Origin: Lachnospiraceae bacterium
GTDB lineage: Bacteria > Bacillota > Clostridia > Lachnospirales > Lachnospiraceae
Direction: 5' to 3'
Length of the DNA: 64,000 nt
Assembly (NCBI GenBank): GCA_021771695.1
Contig: JAETON010000003.1
Span: 62,001 to 126,000, forward strand
The notes under the pieces: generated by a model
Database searches by the model: none
What the model was told of the DNA's origin: nothing
What the model saw: only the letters and a program-made list of their open reading frames with translations
Position numbers and translations under genes: made by a program
In this document: piece by piece, positions 27,959 through 36,492 of the stretch
Position numbering within the stretch: position 1 is the first letter of the stretch
Layout: each line of letters opens with the position of its first letter

Positions 27959-28795
27959 TTAAACAATTCCGATGAATGCACCTAAGATTGAAACTGCAAT
28001 GATTGCCAATACAATTTTTCCAGTTCCGACTTTTTTATGTCTTACCAGATAGTAAATTAAGAATAATGCAGCCAATGGGAAGATTCCAGGGAAAATTCCA
28101 TCTAATTTTTCTTGAATTACAACGCCGGCAACTTTTAATGGAGTCGTCAAAGAAACCATTCCGGCAGTCATGGCACCCATCATAAACATCGCCAGTACAT
28201 TTGCTCCGGAAATTACATCCTGCATCAAACCGGAACCCATAATTGTTTTAATAGAGCTTCTGCCTTTTTTATAAGTTAGATTTGTAAAAATTACCAATTC
28301 AACAATGCAGTATGCTGCAAAAACCAGCAGCGCAGCAAGTGCAAATGGATTTCCTGCAGCAGCCAATGTAGCTGCGGCAATTTTAAACAGCGTGCCAATA
28401 ATTCCCCAGTCAAAACTGTCTCCAAAAGCAGCTACCGGTCCCATTAATCCGGTTTTTAATCCGGTAATTGCTGCATCCGGCATTTCAGCAGGGTTCTTTG
28501 CTCTTTGTTCTTCCATTGCAATGGTTGTTCCAAGAATCAAACCACCGGCAGTAATATTACAGTTATATAATAATAAATGACGTTTTAACGCATCTACCAA
28601 ATCTTCCTTTTTCGTATATAGTTTTTTCAAAATTGGGGCGATACTTCCACAAAATGCGATTCCCTGCATATTTTCATAATTTAGCGGCATTTCTGCTGAT
28701 AAATACCAGCGGAACATTGCTTTATTTAAGTCTTTTTGTGTCAGGTATTTTTCTGATGTATCCACTGTTTGTGTTGTATTTACTTCATTACTCAT
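27959..28795 (-). CDS. PTS mannose-family IID component
   Basis: A 278-residue membrane protein with the IID landmarks LTQKDLNKAMFRWYLSAE, MQGIAFCGSIAP, TGLKTGLMGPVAAFGDSFDW and four C-terminal helices. It overlaps the IIC gene by 8 bp. With IIC it forms the translocation pore. Confidence 0.95.
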   Translation of the reverse strand: MSNEVNTTQTVDTSEKYLTQKDLNKAMFRWYLSAEMPLNYENMQGIAFCGSIAPILKKLYTKKEDLVDALKRHLLLYNCNITAGGLILGTTIAMEEQRAKNPAEMPDAAITGLKTGLMGPVAAFGDSFDWGIIGTLFKIAAATLAAAGNPFALAALLVFAAYCIVELVIFTNLTYKKGRSSIKTIMGSGLMQDVISGANVLAMFMMGAMTAGMVSLTTPLKVAGVVIQEKLDGIFPGIFPLAALFLIYYLVRHKKVGTGKIVLAIIAVSILGAFIGIV

Positions 28796-29552
28796 TATCT
28801 TTTACCTCCTCTACAATTTCTCTCTTCTGGAACACATAAATAAATGCAGCACAGATTGCTACAATTCCTGCTGTCAAAGAATTCACTCCTCCAACTGCAA
28901 CAATTACATATCCAAGAAATACATATGGAATTAATTTTGGTTTTCCAATCATATTCATAATCAGCGCAAATCCTAATGCTGGTAAAATACCGCCTGCAAC
29001 TTCCAAACCATGTGTTACAAATGTTGGTAATGCATTCATAACATTTACAACAACGTCCTGTCCTACCAAGTTAATGATAAACACTGGGAGGAATAATAAT
29101 GGGATTGCTGCAATTGCCGGATAAAGTGTCGCACATCTCCAAATACCGCTGGTATTTCCTTTTTCGGCATAGTCTTCTGCCATCTTTACAAAATATGTAT
29201 TGATTACTTTTCTTAAATTTGTTACAAAAGCTCCTAATAAACCAACTGGTACAGCCAATGCAATGGCTGTTGTTGCATTCATTCCAGACTGAATTGCAAT
29301 CGGAATCACACAAGTTGCTGCCAAGCATTCATCTGTCGGCAGATTTCCTCCTGGTGCAATAATGCCGGCAAAAACCAAGGCAATTCCACCACCTATAATT
29401 AATCCCTGGATTGGTTGTCCCATTAATAAACCTGCTACAATTCCAACGGTTACCGGACTGGATATAAATAGAAATCCAAAATATGAGAAAATCATTCCCC
29501 GGCACCACCAGTACATAATTCCCATTACAATTGCAATTACTACCGTATTCAT
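28788..29552 (-). CDS. PTS mannose-family IIC component
   Basis: A 254-residue permease subunit beginning MNTVVIAIVMGIMYWWCRG. It contains VGIVAGLLMGQPIQGLIIGGGIALVF, a typical IIC helix-loop-helix, and IAPGGNLPTDE. It lies 14 bp after the IIB gene. Confidence 0.94.
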   Translation of the reverse strand: MNTVVIAIVMGIMYWWCRGMIFSYFGFLFISSPVTVGIVAGLLMGQPIQGLIIGGGIALVFAGIIAPGGNLPTDECLAATCVIPIAIQSGMNATTAIALAVPVGLLGAFVTNLRKVINTYFVKMAEDYAEKGNTSGIWRCATLYPAIAAIPLLFLPVFIINLVGQDVVVNVMNALPTFVTHGLEVAGGILPALGFALIMNMIGKPKLIPYVFLGYVIVAVGGVNSLTAGIVAICAAFIYVFQKREIVEEVKDNE

Positions 29553-29566
29553 AATATTTTTACCTC

Positions 29567-30043
29567 CTACATTTTCTTTTTCACTGCATCAAAACTTAAT
29601 GCTGTAATTTCCGGAATTGGCTGAACTGTAATCTCAATTCCTTTTGCGTTTAATTCTTCTAATTTTTCTAACTCTTCCGTTGAAATAGCAACTCCGCTTG
29701 TAATCAGTTTTCTGTTATTTTCATTGGGAACTGCTCCTACATTCACTGACGGAAGCTCGACACCTTTTTGAACCACCTGATAACAGGTATCTACATCTTT
29801 AAAAATGAGAAAAACCGTGTCATTTGTATTGTCTAATACACTTCTTGCCTTACTTACTGTTACGATATCAACCGCTGTTCCTTTTGGAACTGCCATTTTG
29901 TAAATGTCACTCATAAACTCATCATTGCCCAGTACATCATCAACAAGTACAATCCTTCTTACCGGACTTACTTTTAACCATTTTGCAACCACCTGTCCAT
30001 GAATTAAGCGATAGTCAATTCTCACTAATTTAATGTCCGCCAT
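29567..30043 (-). CDS. PTS mannose-family IIB component
   Basis: About 158 residues. MADIKLVRIDYRLIHGQV places the phosphorylated His at residue 15. The start at 30043 is preceded by AGGAG with an 8-base gap and overlaps the IIA gene by 14 bp. It is the phosphoryl relay between IIA and the IIC/IID pore. Confidence 0.95.
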   Translation of the reverse strand: MADIKLVRIDYRLIHGQVVAKWLKVSPVRRIVLVDDVLGNDEFMSDIYKMAVPKGTAVDIVTVSKARSVLDNTNDTVFLIFKDVDTCYQVVQKGVELPSVNVGAVPNENNRKLITSGVAISTEELEKLEELNAKGIEITVQPIPEITALSFDAVKKKM

Positions 30044-30452
30044 CTGCACATCTCCTCTCTTTCATTACTTTGCTTGGACTCATAATTCCATCGCGTGCCA
30101 TTTCAACACATTCTGTAATTAATGTATCCATAGAACCTTCGTTTCGACCTGATACAAAATGAATCAACATCGGAAGATTGACTCCTGTCAATACTTCTGC
30201 ATTTTTCCTCACAGAAATTTTTAGTGCCAGATTTGCAGGTGTTCCTCCAAACAAATCTGTCATAATTAGAACGCCTTCGCCGTCATCCAATTCTTCTGCA
30301 TATTGTTCCATTCTCTTTTCTCCTGACTCAATATCATCCCCTGGATTCAGTGTCCATGTTTTACAGTTTTCCAACGGACCTGAAAACATTTCTACACTTC
30401 GTTTCAATTCTTCACTGGCATTTCCATGAGTGGCAATAATTAATCCGATCAT
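30030..30452 (-). CDS. PTS mannose-family IIA component
   Basis: A 140-residue IIA domain with MIGLIIATHG (phospho-His9) and LIMTDLFGGTPAN. It is the first gene of the sigma-54-dependent operon, starting about 65 bp downstream of the predicted transcription start. IIA and IIB of levan-type PTS systems also phosphorylate the LevR activator encoded upstream. Confidence 0.95.
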   Translation of the reverse strand: MIGLIIATHGNASEELKRSVEMFSGPLENCKTWTLNPGDDIESGEKRMEQYAEELDDGEGVLIMTDLFGGTPANLALKISVRKNAEVLTGVNLPMLIHFVSGRNEGSMDTLITECVEMARDGIMSPSKVMKERRCADGGH

Positions 30453-30528
30453 TTTCCCTCCTTTCTTGATCTAACATAATTTACTTGATGCTTATATAGT
30501 TTCGTTTTTGTGCCTTCACTTATATATG

Positions 30529-30546
30529 TTGCAAATTGCGTGCCAA
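30529..30546 (-). promoter_or_regulatory. sigma-54 (-24/-12) promoter of the mannose-type PTS operon
   Basis: The minus strand reads TTGGCACGCAATTTGCAA, an essentially perfect match to TGGCAC-N5-TTGC. The GG and GC dinucleotides are 10 bp apart as required. Transcription should start near 30519. It lies between the levR-type gene and its target operon, exactly as in the B. subtilis levanase system. Confidence 0.95.
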
Positions 30547-30561
30547 CTTTGCTTTTTTCCA

Positions 30562-30607
30562 ATAAAAAAAGCCTGTATTTTTTTTAATTGCATAAATACA
30601 AGCTTTT
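30562..30607 (-). terminator. terminator of the LevR-type activator gene
   Basis: AAAAAGC-TTGTATTT and AAATACA-GGCTTTTTTT pair on the minus strand and end in a T-run, just past the activator stop codon and before the -24/-12 promoter. Confidence 0.85.
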
Positions 30608-30622
30608 TTGACCTTTTAATTT

Positions 30623-33253
30623 TTAAATTTCTTCCACTAAATTGTAAATCATTTGAACTTCTAAATCATTAATCGACACATGATACTTATCTTCTATGAC
30701 AGAAAAGCTGTCTTTTAAGTTTTTTTGAAAGCTTTCCCGACACTTCAGGATTTGTGTCGTCTCTCCTTCTGGCAGCAATCCTTTCTCCAACATCAGACGT
30801 TCTACCATGACGCACATATGTATATAAAGCATTTTCTTCAAATCCATTGGGTAATTGGTTCTCTCCAGCAATTCCAGCCTGGTAATTACTTCTCCTACAT
30901 CATCTATGATTTTATCTGGATTTAAAATTGTCAACTGACCGATAAGATTCCGAATCGTAAAACTTCGGATAATATTTTCAATAAACTTTTGAACAATATC
31001 TTTTTCAAAATAACGCCCAACCGTTTCATAAATTGTTTTTTCTCCCCGTCCATCGATTAATTCATTTAGAAGCAGGGTAATATAACCGTCAACCTCCACT
31101 TTATTCGTTGAAATAATAAACTGAACATCATATTTACGAAAAACATCGCTTTTGTTTCCATTCTTCTGCAAATCCGGATATGCAGCTTCCACAACTTCTA
31201 ATTCCATTCCCTCCATACATTGCTGAAGAAGCTCTCTCATTTTCACTGCTGTTCCGAGACCTGTCATGCAGCACAAAACAATTGCTTTGGGAGATTTCCT
31301 GCTGGGAACATAAGATTTTTTCGTCACATGGTGGCTTACAATGTTATCCATAATATCTTGAAGATTCTCATGCCTTAAAATCAATTCTCCGGCTTCCAAT
31401 GCCATTTCCGTCGTAATATTATTGATAATCCCAAGGTCTCCCTCGACATCTTCCTTTAAATCTTCTGATATACTGAGCAGAGAACCCATATCAACCAAAA
31501 TCAACAGCCCTTTGGAAGTATTGGTGTTCTTCAAATATTTTTTAATCCTTGATACAACTTCTTTTTTCGGCGTATCATATGCCATATCAAAAGATTCAAA
31601 AATATACGTTTCAAATACCTTATTGACTGTACTGGCAATACTTGACGCTGTCGCCGGTCCATGAGATACGATAATCGCATTTATATAATCCTCTTCTTCT
31701 TTTACCATGCTGTAGAAATACAGCATAGCAAATAGCCTTACAAACCATGGATTTGTTTCATAGTCAATTGCCTGATGTATCATTTCATAAAAAATCAATC
31801 CCATTTTATAATAACGATACATGACTGTCTGAAGCTGTTTGGCAATCACCTCATATGGTTCATCATTAACCTTTCCATTTTGATTACTTAGAACATATAG
31901 AATTTTCGCAAAAACCCGCTCTACAATTCCATTATATTTTAATCCATAATTATCCTGAAGATATATCAGAATATTGTTAATTGCCTGACCATATAAATTT
32001 TCTATATAGGAATCCATTTCTTGATAAATGACATCATCAATCATATGATTAATCTCATTGTAAATAATCTTCCGAAAACGAGCGATGGTTATCTTATTTT
32101 CCAAATATCTCTGTACTGCCGCGGCAATCGTTTCTTCTGGGAAATAAATCTTCATCCTTTCTGTTGTTGATATTAACTGTATCGGATATTCCTTCGACGA
32201 AATTTCCACATCCTGATTTACATATGGTACAGATTCACCATTCATCATAAATTTCCGTGGATCAGATAAATGCCCCAAACGAACTGGTATTATACCAGTC
32301 TCTTCTGTATCATTATATGCTTTGGCACATGAAAGCCGAATAATATTTTTCAATGTTCCAATATTTCCCTGTCCTTGAAATGTCAATAATCGATTGATAA
32401 TATTACTGCTTACCAAAAAACTACATTCCATAATCAGTGCTTCTTGATAAAACAGGGAAAGAATCAATTGATATTTTTCTTCCAAAGTTCTTGCCTCAAA
32501 CGCCGGCAGCACCGCATCTACCGGAATTCTTCTAAGAAACGTTTCCAGCATCGTTTCTCTTCCTTCTGTCGTTGCAAAAATCAATCGAACATTCAACTCA
32601 AAATTATGCCCATTATCTCCAATACGTGACACAATCCCTTTGTCCATATACTGAAATAATTTTTCCTGTCCTTCTGGAGAAAGCCGATGCACCTCATCTA
32701 AAAATAAGTATCCATGATTTGCTTTCTCAATCAGCCCTTTCGTATCTTTCACCGCTCCGGTAAAGGCTCCCTTTTTATATCCAAATAATACCGATGCCAG
32801 CAATTCTTTATTATTCGCATAATCTGCACAGTTCAACACTACAAACGGTGCATCTTCCGGTATTGCATGAATGAATTTCGCATATTTATAAATGTATTCA
32901 GCCAGCAGACTCTTTCCTACACCACTTGGACCGAACAGCAGGATTGGCATACCGCGTTTTGGATATCCTGCAGACAATTTACATTTTTCCACGATTTCCT
33001 TTAAACTTTTATCTGCACCAATAAATGAAGTAAATGGATCATCCGAAGTTTTCGATTTCTTCATAATATAAGAAAACATGACCGGACGGGTTTTTTCTTT
33101 CCGCACAGTGCCTTCTCTTACCATGTCATTCAAAATACCACTTGCTGTATTTCGTTGAATTCCCAAACTATTGGCAATTTCTTCGGCAGTATATTTTTCT
33201 TGATTTTCTTGAAAAAGCTCTATGATTCTCTCTTTATTTCCTCGTCTAGCCAT
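30623..33253 (-). CDS. LevR-type sigma-54 activator with PTS regulation domains
   Basis: About 876 residues. Order: an N-terminal winged helix (about 5-50); an AAA+ domain with Walker A GPSGVGKS (about 108-115), the sigma-54 contact loop GAFTGA (about 162-167) and Walker B YLFLDE; a first PRD (about 420-510); a IIA-Man-like domain with VSHG (His near 531); a IIB-Gat-like domain with VLCCMTGLGT; and a second PRD with His in LYIHMC. In LevR, PTS phosphorylation of these domains reports sugar supply. The start with AGGAAG 8 bases upstream is preferred over one two codons earlier. Confidence 0.95.
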   Translation of the reverse strand: MARRGNKERIIELFQENQEKYTAEEIANSLGIQRNTASGILNDMVREGTVRKEKTRPVMFSYIMKKSKTSDDPFTSFIGADKSLKEIVEKCKLSAGYPKRGMPILLFGPSGVGKSLLAEYIYKYAKFIHAIPEDAPFVVLNCADYANNKELLASVLFGYKKGAFTGAVKDTKGLIEKANHGYLFLDEVHRLSPEGQEKLFQYMDKGIVSRIGDNGHNFELNVRLIFATTEGRETMLETFLRRIPVDAVLPAFEARTLEEKYQLILSLFYQEALIMECSFLVSSNIINRLLTFQGQGNIGTLKNIIRLSCAKAYNDTEETGIIPVRLGHLSDPRKFMMNGESVPYVNQDVEISSKEYPIQLISTTERMKIYFPEETIAAAVQRYLENKITIARFRKIIYNEINHMIDDVIYQEMDSYIENLYGQAINNILIYLQDNYGLKYNGIVERVFAKILYVLSNQNGKVNDEPYEVIAKQLQTVMYRYYKMGLIFYEMIHQAIDYETNPWFVRLFAMLYFYSMVKEEEDYINAIIVSHGPATASSIASTVNKVFETYIFESFDMAYDTPKKEVVSRIKKYLKNTNTSKGLLILVDMGSLLSISEDLKEDVEGDLGIINNITTEMALEAGELILRHENLQDIMDNIVSHHVTKKSYVPSRKSPKAIVLCCMTGLGTAVKMRELLQQCMEGMELEVVEAAYPDLQKNGNKSDVFRKYDVQFIISTNKVEVDGYITLLLNELIDGRGEKTIYETVGRYFEKDIVQKFIENIIRSFTIRNLIGQLTILNPDKIIDDVGEVITRLELLERTNYPMDLKKMLYIHMCVMVERLMLEKGLLPEGETTQILKCRESFQKNLKDSFSVIEDKYHVSINDLEVQMIYNLVEEI

Positions 33254-33351
33254 GCTCATCTTCCTATTCTATAATAAAATGATTCTTCTTTGTTATACAT
33301 ATTTTAACAAATTTCTGCCACAAATACTAGGTTTCTGCATGATATCAAAAT

Positions 33352-34086
33352 CTATAACTTTTCCAAAATCATTTTTTTATATTCTAGAAATTCCTCTGTT
33401 AAATTAAAATCTTTCCGTCTTGGTTTCGGCTCCCGAACCACGATTTCATCTGTAATTCTGCCCGGCTTCCCAGTCAGCAGATAAATCCGGTCTGACAATA
33501 AAATTGCCTCATCTATGTCATGAGTAATAAACAATGTCGACAAATGAATCTTCTCCATAACATCCAAATACCATCGGTGCATATCGCTTTTGGTCAATGT
33601 GTCCAACGCACTAAAAGGCTCATCCAATAATGCCACATCTTTAGAGAACATATAAGTCCGCAATAACGCTGCCCTCTGACGCATTCCGCCGGAAAGCTGC
33701 TTGGGATATTTTTTCTGTGTTCCTTCTAAACCAAATTCCTTAAAAAATTCTCCTGCTTTCTTTCGAGCAGCTTTTTTATTTTCTCCTTTTAACAGCAGCG
33801 GTAAAGCAACATTATCCTCGATGGTACGGTAAGGAAGCAGTAAATCCTTTTGAAGCATGTAACTTATCTGCCCCGGCTGTCCCGTAATATCCTCTCCATT
33901 GAGCAATACCTGACCGCAGTTGGGTTTTTGAAGCCCTGAAATTACATTAAACAGTGTTGTCTTTCCTCCGCCGCTGGCTCCTAAAAGACAGACCAGTTCT
34001 TTATCATGTAATTCCAACTGAATATTTTCGATAATATTATCTTTTTCATATGCAAGGGTTACATCTTTTACAATTAATTCTGCCAT
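33352..34086 (-). CDS. ABC transporter ATP-binding protein (thiamine precursor, ThiZ-like)
   Basis: A 244-residue ATPase of the nitrate/taurine/HMP subfamily. Walker A is GASGGGKTT, the signature LSGGMRQR and Walker B LLDEPFSALD, with the switch His in LFITHD. It belongs to a four-gene operon under a TPP riboswitch, so the substrate is probably the thiamine pyrimidine moiety (HMP or formylamino-HMP) and not taurine or nitrate. Confidence 0.93.
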   Translation of the reverse strand: MAELIVKDVTLAYEKDNIIENIQLELHDKELVCLLGASGGGKTTLFNVISGLQKPNCGQVLLNGEDITGQPGQISYMLQKDLLLPYRTIEDNVALPLLLKGENKKAARKKAGEFFKEFGLEGTQKKYPKQLSGGMRQRAALLRTYMFSKDVALLDEPFSALDTLTKSDMHRWYLDVMEKIHLSTLFITHDIDEAILLSDRIYLLTGKPGRITDEIVVREPKPRRKDFNLTEEFLEYKKMILEKL

Positions 34087-34091
34087 TTATT

Positions 34092-35093
34092 TTACTCCAA
34101 ATAATCATTGGTAAATCCTGTATTTTCCGGAATCTTCGTTTTAGACAAACCTTTTTCATTCAACCAATGATAAAATGCGTTCCAACGCTTTGGATTGATA
34201 TAACCCCACTGCTTCACTTCTGCTTTATACTGGTCTTTCATATATTTCTGGCTTGCCTGTACCAGCTTTTCATCCAATTCCGGAGAAGCCTTGCAGAGAA
34301 TTTCTCCTGCCTCCTTTGGATTCTTTATTGCATATTCATAACCTTTTTTCGCAGCAGATAAAAAGGCTTTGGCAGTATCCGGATTCTTCTTCATCCAATC
34401 ACTGTTTCCAATAATGACAGGTGTATAATAATCAAATACAGAATCTATATCTTTAAACGCAAAATAATCAGTATCTAATTTTGCATTTTCTGCTGCAATT
34501 CCTGCCCATCCATAGTAAATCCAAATAGCATCCACAGACTTACTCTTTAATGCAGAAACTTCATCGGTTACATTGCTTGGAATCAATTTTATCTTACTGA
34601 AATCTCCGCCGTCTTTTTGAACAACCTGTTTTAAAGCAGCTTTCTCAATATCTAAATCCCATGTTGCATATTTTTTCCCTTCCAATCCTTTTGGACGATC
34701 CATCCCCTCACCTTTACGGGAAATAATTCCTGATGTATTATGCTGTAAAATCGCTGCTACCGCTTCAATCGGCAGAGAATCCTCTCCTGTTACAGCAGGC
34801 ATCATTGTATCTTGGAAGGAAACTCCAAACTGTGCCTTCCCTGAACCAACCAATACTTCTGCTCCATCTTCCGGCGGCTGTACAATTTCGACATCCAGTC
34901 CGGCATCTTTAAAATATCCTTTTTCCTGTGCCACGTAAATTCCGGTATGATTGGTATTTGGTGTCCAATCCAGCACAAAAGTCACCTTTGTTAACTTTTC
35001 ATTCTTCTTTGTCTCTTCTTTTTGCGAACCGCATCCTGTCATCGCCATAACAAATACGACAGACAGCAAAACTGCGAATATCTTCTTTTTCAT
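34092..35093 (-). CDS. NMT1/THI5-like ABC substrate-binding lipoprotein (ThiY-like)
   Basis: A 333-residue binding protein. The signal peptide ends in the lipobox MTGC with lipidated Cys21. The mature part shows the THI5/NMT1 pattern (LDWTPNTNHTGIYVAQEKGYF) known from pyrimidine-precursor binding. Located outside the membrane, it delivers substrate to the adjacent permease. Confidence 0.94.
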   Translation of the reverse strand: MKKKIFAVLLSVVFVMAMTGCGSQKEETKKNEKLTKVTFVLDWTPNTNHTGIYVAQEKGYFKDAGLDVEIVQPPEDGAEVLVGSGKAQFGVSFQDTMMPAVTGEDSLPIEAVAAILQHNTSGIISRKGEGMDRPKGLEGKKYATWDLDIEKAALKQVVQKDGGDFSKIKLIPSNVTDEVSALKSKSVDAIWIYYGWAGIAAENAKLDTDYFAFKDIDSVFDYYTPVIIGNSDWMKKNPDTAKAFLSAAKKGYEYAIKNPKEAGEILCKASPELDEKLVQASQKYMKDQYKAEVKQWGYINPKRWNAFYHWLNEKGLSKTKIPENTGFTNDYLE

Positions 35094-35132
35094 ACATTTC
35101 CTCCATTATATTCTCTAATCCAAGCTTATAAG

Positions 35133-35897
35133 TTAATTTTTCGTTTCCCATGGCATACATTTCTTCTGTAATATATTCACCAGCTTCATCAAAATCAAAC
35201 TAATCGCAGATATTAAAAATATCACTGCAAACATCTTATCAAATGAAAATGCTTTTTTCACTCTGGTCATATAAACACCAAGCCCATAAAAGCCGCCTAA
35301 CCACTCTGAAATAACAGCTCCAACCACTGCATAAGAAACAGAAATCCGCAGACTGGCAAAAAACTGATTTAACGAACCTGGAAATTTTACATACCAAAAA
35401 ATCTGCATCTTGGATGCTCCCATGGAACGCATCAAACTAATGGTATCTGCATCTGCAGATCGAAATCCATCCAAAAGGCTGACGGTAATTGGGAAAAATG
35501 TAACAATCACAATTAAAATAACCTTTGGCATCATTTCATAACCAAACCACAGCACTAAAAGCGGTGCAATTGCCACCGTCGGAATGGTCTGTGTCAGTAC
35601 AATTAATGGATAGAACGCCTGATATAGTTTATCAAAACGATCCATCAGCACTGCCATTAAAAACCCGATAAAAATACCTGCTGCCAGTCCGAAAAACGCT
35701 TCCATCAACGTCACCTTTGCATTGCTCATCAGCAATGGAAAGTCATTAATAAATGCTTTCACCACATCTACAGGCGAAGGAAGCAGAAACGCAGAAACCC
35801 ATCCCATCCGGCTGGCCGTCTGCCAAACCGCCAGAATCATTAAAATTGCTGCAGCAGGCCAAATCCTACTGGTGGTGTTTTGTAACTTTTTTATCAA
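35133..35897 (-). CDS. ABC transporter permease (ThiX-like)
   Basis: A 254-residue inner-membrane permease with about six helices. The cytoplasmic coupling (EAA) loop appears around RSMGASKMQIFWYVKFPGSL. It overlaps the thiamine-binding-protein gene by 32 bp. It pairs with the ATPase at 33352. Confidence 0.92.
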   Translation of the reverse strand: MIKKLQNTTSRIWPAAAILMILAVWQTASRMGWVSAFLLPSPVDVVKAFINDFPLLMSNAKVTLMEAFFGLAAGIFIGFLMAVLMDRFDKLYQAFYPLIVLTQTIPTVAIAPLLVLWFGYEMMPKVILIVIVTFFPITVSLLDGFRSADADTISLMRSMGASKMQIFWYVKFPGSLNQFFASLRISVSYAVVGAVISEWLGGFYGLGVYMTRVKKAFSFDKMFAVIFLISAISLILMKLVNILQKKCMPWETKN

Positions 35898-36162
35898 TGG
35901 TCAGCACGTCTCCTTCCGGCTTATAAGTCACCTTAATATATGCAGCAACCGATGGAGCACCTGCACGAATGGCAATATGCTGGCATTCTTTTACAATGTC
36001 CATTAATTCATCATAATCACCTTCAATTGCTGTTTCAAACGGTCCTACATAATAATGAAGTCCTGTACTCTTAATATAATCAATTACCTCATCCACAATA
36101 CGGATTAATTCCTCGTCATTTGCTGCCTCCGGCAGTGTCTGAATTGCTACGCTTGCATTCAT
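35866..36162 (-). CDS. thiamine-binding protein (MTH1187/YkoF family)
   Basis: A 98-residue soluble protein of the DUF77/MTH1187 family, ferredoxin-like fold (MNASVAIQTLP, YYVGPFETAIEGDYDEL). Members often accompany HMP/thiamine ABC transporters and bind thiamine or its pyrimidine. It is the first gene after the TPP riboswitch. A stretch of T/C-rich DNA with AGGAGG-like sequence precedes the ATG. Confidence 0.88.
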   Translation of the reverse strand: MNASVAIQTLPEAANDEELIRIVDEVIDYIKSTGLHYYVGPFETAIEGDYDELMDIVKECQHIAIRAGAPSVAAYIKVTYKPEGDVLTIDKKVTKHHQ

Positions 36163-36196
36163 CTTTTTTTCCTCCTTTTGATTAAACCAAAATAAT

Positions 36197-36220
36197 CCCC
36201 GCAGGATAAAACCTGCGGGG
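36197..36220 (-). terminator. riboswitch expression-platform terminator
   Basis: CCCCGCAGG and CCTGCGGGG form a 9-bp GC-rich stem. On the minus strand it is followed by ATTATTTTGG and lies between the TPP aptamer and the first gene, consistent with ligand-induced premature termination. Confidence 0.8.
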
Positions 36221-36231
36221 TAAAATTCTAT

Positions 36232-36327
36232 GTTTCGTTCCTACGCTGGCATTATCCAGATCAGGTATAAGGGTTAAAGACGCTTCCTCGTCTTACTCTC
36301 AGCCAGCCTGCGCCGGCACCCCTGAAA
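36232..36327 (-). ncRNA. TPP riboswitch (THI element)
   Basis: The minus-strand RNA contains the hallmark segments of the aptamer in order: GGGGTGCC at the 5' helix, GGCTGAGA, then ACCTGATCTGGATAATGCC and AGCGTAGGAA. Together with the terminator just downstream it should switch the thiamine-precursor transporter operon off when thiamine pyrophosphate is plentiful. Confidence 0.97.
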
Positions 36328-36351
36328 TTATCTTCTATGAAACTATCTCTT

Positions 36352-36380
36352 ATTATAAGCATCCTATTTTAATAAATCAA
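36352..36380 (-). promoter_or_regulatory. sigma-A promoter of the thiamine-precursor transporter operon
   Basis: TTGATT (36375-36380) and TATAAT (36352-36357) on the minus strand are spaced 17 bp, with the predicted start about 18 bp before the riboswitch. Confidence 0.7.
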
Positions 36381-36408
36381 CTGATTTCCATTGTAAACAT
36401 ATATTCAC

Positions 36409-36437
36409 TTGTTACAACCCCTGTATTTCGTTATAAT
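36409..36437 (+). promoter_or_regulatory. sigma-A promoter of the PurF-like gene
   Basis: TTGTTA (36409-36414) and TATAAT (36432-36437) are separated by 17 bp on the plus strand, about 50 bp upstream of the coding start. Confidence 0.75.
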
Positions 36438-36492
36438 AGAAACGGATACAATAAAAGAAAATGATAATTTAGAATAAGAATTGGAGGAACTT

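Noticed and set aside
33254-33351. Promoter search upstream of the LevR-type gene
   Set aside because: Several TATTAT/TATAAC -10-like boxes occur but none has a properly spaced -35.
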